In this document: positions 7,472 to 13,746 of the stretch, in pieces
Layout: every line of letters starts with the position of its first letter
Position numbering within the stretch: position 1 is the stretch's first letter
DNA from: BOG-908 sp964250925
GTDB lineage: Bacteria; Pseudomonadota; Alphaproteobacteria; Acetobacterales; Acetobacteraceae
Direction: 5' to 3'
Length of the DNA: 13,746 bases
Assembly (NCBI GenBank): GCA_964250925.1
Contig: CAXUHU010000087.1
Span: forward strand, 1 to 13,746
Notes under the pieces: generated by a model
Database searches by the model: none
Told to the model about the DNA's origin: nothing
Seen by the model: the letters and a program-made list of their open reading frames with translations, nothing else
Program-made: the position numbers and the translations under genes

Positions 7472-9015
7472 GTAGCGCGACCTGGCCTTTGTTGTACCAG
7501 GGCGCGGACTGGGACTTTCGCATCTTGCAACGCAGCTACGACGCCATCGAACGGATTGGCTGCGAAGAGCTTGGCTTGGAAATCTATCCCAACCGCATCG
7601 AGGTTATCACCGCAGAACAGATGCTCGACGTCTATACGGCACACGGCATGCCGCTGACCTACCGCCACTGGTCCTACGGCAAACGTTTTCTGCAGCACGA
7701 GACCAGTTATCGCCGCGGCTACAGCAGCTTGGCCTACGAGGTGGTGATCAACTCGAATCCCTGCATCAGCTACTTGATGGAGGAGAACTCGGCAACCATG
7801 CAAGCGCTGGTGATCGCCCACGCAGCGTTCGGCCACAACCATTTCTTTCGCAATAACCACTTGTTCCGGCAATGGACCGAAGCCTCCGCGATTCTAGACT
7901 ATCTTGAGTTCGCGCGGGCTTACGTTGCCGGGTGCGAAGATCGGCATGGCGTAGCGGAGGTGGAACGCGTGCTGGATGCGGCGCATGCCCTGTCCCGCCA
8001 CGGGGTGAATCGCCACGGCGGGGTGCGGGCGGTGAACCTGAAGGCCGATTTGAAGCGCGAACAGGAACGACGTGCCTACGACGAGCAAATGTTTGATGAT
8101 CTCTGGCGGACCGTGCCGGGCCTACCGCCAGGTGCCAAGTCCGACAGGGCTGCTGAACGGCGCCGCCAATTCGCGCTGCCAGAGGAAAACCTCCTCTATT
8201 TCATCGAGAAGCATTCGCCAAAACTGCAATCTTGGGAGCGCGAGATCATCCGCATCGTGCGACTGATCGCGCAGTACTTCTATCCGCAGCCGCAGGCCAA
8301 GGTGATGAACGAGGGCTGCGCCACCTGGGTGCACAACCGTATCATGACCCGCCTGCACGAAACCGGGCAGATCGACGACGCGGCGTTCCTCGAAGTGATC
8401 CACTCGACGGCCAACGTGATCATGCAGCCTGATTTCGATCATCCGGCCGGCGGTCCTGGCTTCAATCCTTACGCGCTCGGTTACGCAGTGATGAGCGATA
8501 TCGAACGCATGTGCACGGCCCCCACATCCGAGGACCGCGCCTGGTTTCCCGACATCGCCGGCAATGGCGACCCACTCGGGACGTTGCGTTACGCTTGGGC
8601 AAATTTTCGTGATGAGAGTTTCATCCTCCAATTCCTCTCGCCGACGGTGATGCGCAAGTTTCGTATGTTCCGACTACTCGACGATAGCTCCGATCCCACG
8701 TTGCTCGTCGATGCGATACATGATGAAGAAGGCTACCGCACCGTCAGGCGCAGTCTGGCGCAAAGCTACGATCCAGGCGAAGGCGATGCCGACGTTCAGG
8801 TTGTGGATGTGGATCTTGAAGGCGACCGCCGGCTGATGCTGGAGCACCGAACTGAGCCCGGGCGATTGCTGGCGAAGCGGGATGCCGAACATACACTGCA
8901 ATACGTAGCTGAACTTTGGGGCTACGATGCACTGTTGAAAGAAATCGACAACCAGAGTGGTATGGTGCTCGTTACACATAGCGCTCGGCCGGCCTTGAAT
9001 AGGCAAGCTGTCTGA
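7468..9015 (+). CDS. spoVR: SpoVR/YcgB family protein
   Basis: SpoVR was named from spore cortex formation in Bacillus, but homologues such as YcgB occur widely in non-sporulating proteobacteria beside prkA and yeaH; no enzyme activity is established. The product has 515 residues (E. coli YcgB about 510). Family blocks are present throughout: the N-terminal DWDFR and EIYPNRIE (38-45), MEENSATMQALVIAHAAFGH (104-123), NEGCATWVHNRI (281-292), GFNPYALG (331-338), and a C-terminal region with LWGYD (483-487). There is no signal peptide or membrane segment, so it should be cytosolic. ATG at 7468 shares the ATGA overlap with the yeaH stop, indicating translational coupling. Clustered His and Glu residues (E106, H118, H123, H125, E282, H289) could form a metal site, which is my inference. 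It is the last gene before the assembly gap, and no terminator is visible in the 116 nt left. Confidence 0.94.
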   Translation: MSSATWPLLYQGADWDFRILQRSYDAIERIGCEELGLEIYPNRIEVITAEQMLDVYTAHGMPLTYRHWSYGKRFLQHETSYRRGYSSLAYEVVINSNPCISYLMEENSATMQALVIAHAAFGHNHFFRNNHLFRQWTEASAILDYLEFARAYVAGCEDRHGVAEVERVLDAAHALSRHGVNRHGGVRAVNLKADLKREQERRAYDEQMFDDLWRTVPGLPPGAKSDRAAERRRQFALPEENLLYFIEKHSPKLQSWEREIIRIVRLIAQYFYPQPQAKVMNEGCATWVHNRIMTRLHETGQIDDAAFLEVIHSTANVIMQPDFDHPAGGPGFNPYALGYAVMSDIERMCTAPTSEDRAWFPDIAGNGDPLGTLRYAWANFRDESFILQFLSPTVMRKFRMFRLLDDSSDPTLLVDAIHDEEGYRTVRRSLAQSYDPGEGDADVQVVDVDLEGDRRLMLEHRTEPGRLLAKRDAEHTLQYVAELWGYDALLKEIDNQSGMVLVTHSARPALNRQAV

Positions 9016-9131
9016 GAAAGATGTGGTCGAGGCGTCGACGACGTCGCAGGAACAGCCACGGGGAGGCCGTCCTTGCCGTTGCGGCCGACAACGTTGCGGT
9101 CGTCGTCCATTAGATTGCCCGCCTCCTCAGC

Positions 9132-9231
9132 NNNNNNNNNNNNNNNNNNNNNNNNNNNNNNNNNNNNNNNNNNNNNNNNNNNNNNNNNNNNNNNNNNNNN
9201 NNNNNNNNNNNNNNNNNNNNNNNNNNNNNNN
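9132..9231. other. Assembly gap (100 N)
   Basis: There are exactly 100 N in a row, the usual placeholder for a scaffold gap of unknown size. The true distance between spoVR and the VOC gene, and anything lying between them, cannot be read. The 116 bases before the gap (9016-9131) and 29 after it (9232-9260) contain no supported gene. Confidence 0.98.
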
Positions 9232-9260
9232 ATACTCGAAACCCATGAAACTTATCGCGT

Positions 9261-9644
9261 TCATTCACCTTTGATCAGCCGGGAGGGCCAGCCAATGCGG
9301 ACAAGCAAGCCGTCCGGGCCGCATACTCCGACCTCGTAGAGACCCCATTCTCGGTGCCGCAGGACACCCCCGGGACGTATGATCAGATCCCCCACCCGTG
9401 CGGCAATAGCATCGACGTCGGGCGTGCGGATGAAGACCCCGAAGGGATTGTTCTCCTCCGGCACGCGCCAGGCGCCGGCTCCTGCCTGGGTCAGGTGCAC
9501 CTCACAGCCCCATCCAGTCATGATAATGTAGTTGTCGTCACCCCCCGTGCGAGCGAAACCGAGACGCTGCCAAAATGGGATTGCGGCGGGCACGTCGTTG
9601 CTCGGAACTATGGCGAAAGCACCGATGCCGGGGGTTTCAGACAC
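9261..9644 (-). CDS. VOC superfamily protein (glyoxalase/bleomycin-resistance type)
   Basis: The product is a 127-residue single-domain protein of the vicinal oxygen chelate fold, which includes glyoxalase I, dioxygenases and bleomycin-sequestering proteins. The usual beta-alpha-beta-beta-beta order is visible: a first strand AFAIVPSND (9-17), a helix with PFWQRLGF (23-30), strands through IIMTGWGCEVHLTQ (40-53), the second-module region FGVFIRTPDVDAIAARV (68-84), and the final strand EVGVCGPDGLLVRIGW (104-119). E48 or H50 and E104 sit where VOC metal or ligand residues often lie, but the set is not clear enough to call an activity; bleomycin-binding relatives need no metal. The start is GTG at 9644, with AGGAG 7 nt upstream. 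An inverted repeat lies just upstream. It is on the same strand as surA but 290 nt away, so it is probably transcribed alone. Substrate unknown. Confidence 0.85.
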   Translation of the reverse strand: MSETPGIGAFAIVPSNDVPAAIPFWQRLGFARTGGDDNYIIMTGWGCEVHLTQAGAGAWRVPEENNPFGVFIRTPDVDAIAARVGDLIIRPGGVLRHREWGLYEVGVCGPDGLLVRIGWPSRLIKGE

Positions 9645-9657
9645 GTCGTTGCTCCTC

Positions 9658-9699
9658 TTAGAGCGCGTTCAGGCTGACCATAAACGCTCAGCGCTCTAA
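9658..9699. promoter_or_regulatory. 9-bp inverted repeat in the leader of the VOC gene
   Basis: TTAGAGCGC (9658-9666) and GCGCTCTAA (9691-9699) are exact reverse complements separated by 24 nt. In the VOC gene's reading direction the second arm ends one or two bases before its GAGGAG ribosome site. It may be an operator with two half-sites, or a leader stem that affects translation. The symmetry is seen directly; the function is inferred. Confidence 0.4.
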
Positions 9700-9773
9700 A
9701 TATGTCTTCGGACGAGCAATTTACTCACCTCGACTGTTCCAGTCTGCGTGCGATCGTTCTAGGCAGGATAAAC

Positions 9774-9888
9774 CGCTCGAATGCAGTTGCAACCACTCAA
9801 GTCCGTCGCAAGCGATCGGACGAGGGTGACGCATGCCAGCCTATTCCGGGTGCCTAGCCGCATTCACGGTTGCGTCGCTCGAATGCAG
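9774..9888. repeat. 13-nt direct repeat, two copies
   Basis: CGCTCGAATGCAG occurs at 9774-9786 and again at 9876-9888, 102 bp apart, in the region between surA and the VOC gene. The two copies are identical and in the same orientation. They may be remnants of a duplication or binding sites; nothing else marks a mobile element. Confidence 0.35.
9801..9821. terminator. Imperfect stem-loop downstream of surA, weak terminator candidate
   Basis: GTCCGTCGC (9801-9809) can pair with GCGA-T-CGGAC (9812-9821), a 9-bp stem with one bulged T and a very short loop. It lies about 115 nt past the surA stop codon. No T-rich tail follows on the minus strand. No better terminator was seen for the lptG-lptD-surA unit. 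Confidence 0.2.
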
Positions 9889-9934
9889 GAGGCTCGATAC
9901 GTGCCCGCAACCGAACCGGGCCGACCTCAATTCC

Positions 9935-11236
9935 TCAGCTGCGCTGGTCGATGAGGGCGCGGCGCTTGAGGTCCTGCTGAAGCTGGCGGGACGCGAGCTC
10001 CACCCGCTCCTCGAACAGCTGGTTGGTGATGTCCTCGTGGGTCATCGCGGCCATGTTCTTCTGGTCGCGCGCGCACACCATCACCACCAGGATGCCGTCG
10101 TTGGTCACCAGCGCCTTGCTCGCCTGGCCGACGGACAAGCCGCCCAAAAGCTGCTGCATCGGCCCCGCCAGACGGTCCAGCCGCACCGGGCCAGGATCGG
10201 ACGCGCGCTTGGCACCGGCCGCCTTATTGGCCGTCTCCACCTCCGCACAGCTACGGGCGGACTTGCTGAGCGACTGACCGGCCGTCAGCGCCGCACGCTG
10301 CTCGGGGGTGGGGTTCTGCGGATCGAGCGGCGTGCTGAACGGATAGAAAGCCTGGCGCAGGCTCAGCACGGTGGCGAGGTCCGAGCCCACCTGCCGCTTT
10401 TCCTGCAACGCCACAACGTCGAAGCCGCCGGCCACCCGCACGGGATTGCTGATTGCCCCCACCGGCATTTGGGTCACCAGGCTGGCCACCTGGGGGTCCA
10501 ACTGGTCTGGCCGCACCCAGCCAAGCGAGCCGCCCTCCAACGCCGTCTGGCTTTGGCTGAACTCGGCGGCTACGATGCCGAACGGGGCGCCGGCATGAAG
10601 CTGCTGGATAACCGTGTCGGCAAAGCGTCTTGCGTCGTTCAGGTGCGCCGGGTCCTCCGCGGCCACGAAAATTTCGCCCAGGCGATATTGCGGCTGGCCC
10701 TGGTCGCGCTTGAATATCTTCTCCTGCTCGGCAACTTCACCCTCGGAGATCCGGCCGCGCTCGGAGAGTTCCTGGCGCAACACACGCGTCCAGCCGAGCT
10801 GGGTTCGTATCTGGGCGATCAGGGTGGACGGGGATACGCCCTGGCCGGACAGCTTGGCTTGCAGCCCGCCCGGCGGCAGGTGGTTGCGCTGCTCGATGTC
10901 GGCGATGGCGTGCGCCACGTCGATGTCGGGCACGGCGATCTTGCGGCGCTGGATTTCTTGCATGCGCAACCGGTCGTCAATCAGCTCGCGGGTAATTTGC
11001 GGGCGCAGCAGGCGCAGGGTTTCGGGCGCGATTGGCTGGCCGGTCGTCAGCGCGAACAGGCGCGCCCGGTTGTCCACATCGGCCCGCGTGATCACCTCGC
11101 CATTGACCACGGCGACGATCCCGTCGGCGGGCTCGGGCGCAGTGGCCGGTGCAGCCGGCTTGGTCAACGCCACCGGCGTTGCTGCATGCGCGATCGAAAT
11201 GGACACCAGCAGCATTGCAAGCAAGACCTGACGCAT
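9935..11236 (-). CDS. surA: SurA-like periplasmic chaperone / peptidyl-prolyl isomerase
   Basis: SurA is the periplasmic chaperone that escorts unfolded outer-membrane barrels, LptD among them, to the BAM complex. Starting at ATG 11236 the product has 433 residues (E. coli 428). An in-frame start at 11269 would add 11 residues (MVNHQKVKVPI) before the signal peptide and is less likely, as AAGG lies 8 nt before ATG 11236. Residues 1-18 are a Sec signal peptide (ending AHA). The SurA N-terminal chaperone domain spans about 37-180 (DGIVAVVNGEVIT at 38-50). One good parvulin domain covers 184-281 with the family motif EGGSLGW (234-240). The following part (about 283-391) resembles a second parvulin domain only loosely and lacks that motif. 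The C-terminal helix (about 400-430) packs with the N-domain in known SurA. It lies 43 nt downstream of lptD on the same strand, so it is probably co-transcribed. Confidence 0.93.
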   Translation of the reverse strand: MRQVLLAMLLVSISIAHAATPVALTKPAAPATAPEPADGIVAVVNGEVITRADVDNRARLFALTTGQPIAPETLRLLRPQITRELIDDRLRMQEIQRRKIAVPDIDVAHAIADIEQRNHLPPGGLQAKLSGQGVSPSTLIAQIRTQLGWTRVLRQELSERGRISEGEVAEQEKIFKRDQGQPQYRLGEIFVAAEDPAHLNDARRFADTVIQQLHAGAPFGIVAAEFSQSQTALEGGSLGWVRPDQLDPQVASLVTQMPVGAISNPVRVAGGFDVVALQEKRQVGSDLATVLSLRQAFYPFSTPLDPQNPTPEQRAALTAGQSLSKSARSCAEVETANKAAGAKRASDPGPVRLDRLAGPMQQLLGGLSVGQASKALVTNDGILVVMVCARDQKNMAAMTHEDITNQLFEERVELASRQLQQDLKRRALIDQRS

Positions 11237-11279
11237 GATGGGCACCTTAACTTTCTGATGATTGACCACGGATCACTCG

Positions 11280-13613
11280 CTAACCATTAGCACCGAACGC
11301 GCCGACTGTTTTTAGAATGATCGTGAACAGCACGGTGGTGTCGCCGGAATCGTTGTTGATCGCGGTAAACCGGCGGGCGGCATATATGTCGAACGCAAAG
11401 CACTCGTTCTCCCATTTGGCATTGGTACCTACCGAGATCAGCTTGCCCGTCTCGAGGTTGCGCCTGGCATCGGCACTGATCGTGTAGCCGCCGAAATGCG
11501 TGGTGGCACCGACCGTCGCCTCCTCGCGCGGTATGAAAAATTGGTTGAACGGGCCAGGGAACGGACCGAAGAATAGGTTCGGCTTGAACAGGGTTGGGTC
11601 GTTGAAGTTGTCCAGGTACTCCGCGTAGGGATTGGTCGAACTGAAGACGAAGCCTGCGCTCACTCGCAGAAGTGGCACGCCGGCGGTGCCGATCGCGTCG
11701 GCGAAGCGAATGTCGCCGTTGCTGTGGTCAAACCGGCCACGGGCCGTGATGTCGAAAAACCTGTTCGGCACGTAACTCGCGCGCGTCACCACGTCGGACA
11801 AGCGACTGCCCGGCTCGAAGCCGTTCCAGGGCTGAAATTGCGGATAGAGGTTGCGGTCAATGTGCTGCTCGTAGGATGCGCCGAGCAGGCCCTCCAGCTT
11901 CTGGCCGCCCGCAAGGTTCCATTCGGCGCGCAGCGCGAAATTGGCGCGCAGGCCGCCATCGTAACGATCGTAGCCACCGAAGCGATTGAGTTGGAACAGC
12001 GTCGCGTCGGTGAACTCGTAGTTCAGGCTGTCCTCGTTGGGAATGTTGTCGCGCAGGCTGTTGCCACTTTGCGGGGCGGCGATCACCTGCACGATCGGCT
12101 CGATGATCTGGTTTCCGCCCATGCCATCGGGGCGCAGGAACGGCCAGTTCAGCTTGAGGGCGACCTGCGCCTGGCCGTGCACGCCGCTGGCGACGTCGTT
12201 GTCCTGGTAGTTCGGCTGTGCGTTCAGCACGTTCGCGTTGTAGGCCGCAGCCGTGCCCTGCAATGTAAACAGCCAGCGGTCGCCCAGCGGTCCGGCGAAG
12301 GGGCGGTCCCATGTTAGGCGCCCTGCCAGGCGCTGGTCGTTGGTGCCTTGCTGGCGGCTGACATTGAACTCCTGCGTGTCGAAGCTGAGGCGGCCGCCAA
12401 GCGCGTCGGGCTCGCCGAAGAAGCTGTATTGGAAGCGCGGCAGCACGTATGGCAGCAGGCTCTGCTTGATACTGCTGTCCAGGCCCTGATAGGTGCGTAT
12501 GTCGAGCTTGGCGTAAGACCCGGTGCCGAAGCCCTCGACGAAGGCGTCGCTGGTCAGCACGTTGGCCCCGTAGCCGGGGACGTGGAAGTCGCGCAGGTAG
12601 TCAGTCGACGTGGCTAGATTTATGTCGAACCCGTAGCGCCACGTCTTGTCCCAGTCGAATACGCCGTGGGCGAACACGTAGCCCTGTATTCCCTTGGCTC
12701 CGCTGTTCTGGCCTGGAGTTTGGTTGGCGCCCTGGTCGCGCGCGACCGCGCCATCGATGCGCAGCACGCCGTTATTGAAATCCCGCCGGTACAGCGCTTC
12801 CAGCTGTGGACCCGTGCGGGTGGCGATCAGGGGTGTCAAGGTCAGGTCGGACTGGTCGTCCAGCACCAGGTAGTAGGGTAACGCGACGTAGGCGCCAAGA
12901 TGGCTGTCGGTCACCGCTATGCTGGGCGCCAGCAGCCCGCTCTGCCTTTTCACCGAGGGCGCGCTGTTGGAAAAATAGGGCATGTAGAACACCGGGATGC
13001 CGAAGAAGTCCAGGTAGGCGTCCTGGTATTCGATCCGCTGGTTCTCCAGGTCCTCGGTCAGCAGATGTGCGCGCAATTCCCACAGCGGCGGCTTGTTGGG
13101 GTTCAGCGCGCAGACGTTGCAGGTGGAATAGACGCCGCGGGTCATCTCGTTCAACTTGCCGTCGGTGCGCCGTGCTCCGTTCGCGGCCAGCCGGCCATTC
13201 TGGGCCAGCAGCGCGCGCATGCCGGTCAGCACGCCGCTGCGCATTCCCTGCGTCAGCTCGGCATAGTCGGCGAACAGCACCTGTCCGTCCGGCTCCACGA
13301 TCACCACGTGGCCGTAAGCGGCCGCTACGTTGGTGTTACGGTCGAAGGTCACCCGGTCGGCGCGCAGCACGTGGTCGTTCTGCCAAGCCTCCACATGGCC
13401 GTCGGCCGCGACCAGGCCATGGTCCTTGTCGTAGGTGACGCTATCGGCCTGGAAGGTGACCGGCTCGTTACCCGATAGTGGCTGCGCCTCGGTGTTGATG
13501 GTCGGAAAATGCTGCGCTGGCGCCCGGTACTGCGCCGCCGCCACCCCCGGCAGCCCCGCACTTAGAACGACGAACCATCTGACGACCGGCAATTGACGAC
13601 TTACGACTGACAC
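11280..13613 (-). CDS. lptD: LPS-assembly outer-membrane protein LptD
   Basis: LptD forms the outer-membrane beta-barrel that, with the lipoprotein LptE, inserts lipopolysaccharide into the outer leaflet. The product has 777 residues, in the family range. Residues 1-27 are a signal peptide ending VAAA-Q. The periplasmic jellyroll (OstA/LptA-like) domain spans about 50-160, with VTFQADSVTYD (52-62) and the repeated GHV segments (72-74, 101-103). The barrel follows, with family blocks around FYMPYFS (209-215) and RQSGLLAPS (223-231). Only three cysteines are present: C165 and C168 (CNVC) and C738 (NECF), in place of the four of E. coli. The start is GTG at 13613, immediately after the lptG stop codon (TGA-GTG), with GGAAG 8 nt upstream inside lptG, so translation is probably coupled. 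Its neighbours lptG and surA act in the same LPS-export and barrel-assembly route. Confidence 0.96.
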   Translation of the reverse strand: MSVVSRQLPVVRWFVVLSAGLPGVAAAQYRAPAQHFPTINTEAQPLSGNEPVTFQADSVTYDKDHGLVAADGHVEAWQNDHVLRADRVTFDRNTNVAAAYGHVVIVEPDGQVLFADYAELTQGMRSGVLTGMRALLAQNGRLAANGARRTDGKLNEMTRGVYSTCNVCALNPNKPPLWELRAHLLTEDLENQRIEYQDAYLDFFGIPVFYMPYFSNSAPSVKRQSGLLAPSIAVTDSHLGAYVALPYYLVLDDQSDLTLTPLIATRTGPQLEALYRRDFNNGVLRIDGAVARDQGANQTPGQNSGAKGIQGYVFAHGVFDWDKTWRYGFDINLATSTDYLRDFHVPGYGANVLTSDAFVEGFGTGSYAKLDIRTYQGLDSSIKQSLLPYVLPRFQYSFFGEPDALGGRLSFDTQEFNVSRQQGTNDQRLAGRLTWDRPFAGPLGDRWLFTLQGTAAAYNANVLNAQPNYQDNDVASGVHGQAQVALKLNWPFLRPDGMGGNQIIEPIVQVIAAPQSGNSLRDNIPNEDSLNYEFTDATLFQLNRFGGYDRYDGGLRANFALRAEWNLAGGQKLEGLLGASYEQHIDRNLYPQFQPWNGFEPGSRLSDVVTRASYVPNRFFDITARGRFDHSNGDIRFADAIGTAGVPLLRVSAGFVFSSTNPYAEYLDNFNDPTLFKPNLFFGPFPGPFNQFFIPREEATVGATTHFGGYTISADARRNLETGKLISVGTNAKWENECFAFDIYAARRFTAINNDSGDTTVLFTIILKTVGAFGANG

Positions 13614-13746
13614 TCAGCCATCTTCCAGGTGGAGCAGCAAGGAGATGGCCAGCATCAGGCCGGCGCCCGCCGGCGCCCAGGCCGCCAGCATGGCAGGCAG
13701 CGCACCCGATTGCCCGAACTCCTCAGCCACCTTGCTGACCGTGAAC
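13614..13746 (-). CDS. lptG: LPS export ABC transporter permease LptG; partial (3' end only)
   Basis: LptG is one of the two inner-membrane permease subunits (with LptF) of the LptB2FG complex that extracts lipopolysaccharide and passes it to LptC, LptA and LptD. Only the last 43 residues and the TGA stop (13614-13616) are in the window. They read as a short amphipathic part (VSKVAEEFGQSGALP) followed by a hydrophobic segment (about 15-38 of the fragment), consistent with the final transmembrane helix of the YjgP/YjgQ family, and end LLHLEDG. The assignment rests on this C-terminus plus its position directly before lptD, an arrangement common in alphaproteobacteria. The 5' part lies beyond the right edge. 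Confidence 0.8.
   Translation of the reverse strand, partial: FTVSKVAEEFGQSGALPAMLAAWAPAGAGLMLAISLLLHLEDG

Noticed and set aside
9833..11290. 485-codon open frame on the plus strand opposite surA
   Set aside because: It is antisense to surA, with His/Gln/Arg/Leu-rich shadow composition and no family pattern.
1..13746. CRISPR array or intact insertion sequence
   Set aside because: No regularly spaced repeats and no transposase frame with flanking inverted repeats were found; the only unreadable place is the N gap.

Overview
The window looks like a piece of a draft genome from a Gram-negative alphaproteobacterium, most likely Rhodospirillales/Acetobacteraceae. The reasons are the lptG-lptD-surA gene order, the alphaproteobacterial style of LptD and SurA, an LptG ending in LLHLEDG, and high GC in the coding regions (39/60 in one GH44 line I counted). 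The taxon is inferred from protein style, not from a marker gene. No rRNA, tRNA, CRISPR array or intact insertion sequence was seen.

Left part (1-2839, minus strand): the N-terminal 359 residues of an exported M1 zinc aminopeptidase, cut by the window edge exactly at its third zinc ligand. Upstream of it is a complete secreted glycoside hydrolase of family GH44 (endoglucanase/xyloglucanase type). A perfect 13-bp hairpin lies between them.

Next come about 1.39 kb without a convincing gene (2840-4227). Parts are clearly lower in GC than the flanking genes, and it holds several palindromes and stem-loops, two of them close to the start of the following operon.

Centre (4228-9015, plus strand): a tight three-gene operon, prkA (AAA+/serine kinase, YeaG), yeaH (DUF444, VWA fold) and a spoVR/ycgB homologue. 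PrkA and YeaH appear to start at TTG. yeaH follows prkA by 10 nt and spoVR overlaps yeaH by 4 nt. This triad recurs in many bacteria and is linked to starvation and stationary phase, but its biochemical job is not settled. It is the most interesting module here, though not a new one.

A run of 100 N (9132-9231) follows 116 nt after spoVR. It is a scaffold gap of conventional length, so linkage of the left and right parts depends on scaffolding.

Right part (9261-13746, minus strand): a small VOC/glyoxalase-fold protein preceded by an inverted repeat, then surA, lptD and the 3' end of lptG. Transcribed as lptG-lptD-surA, these make an outer-membrane biogenesis operon: LptG is part of the inner-membrane LPS extractor, LptD the outer-membrane LPS translocon, and SurA a periplasmic chaperone of LptD and other barrels. 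The pdxA-rsmA genes that often follow surA are absent.
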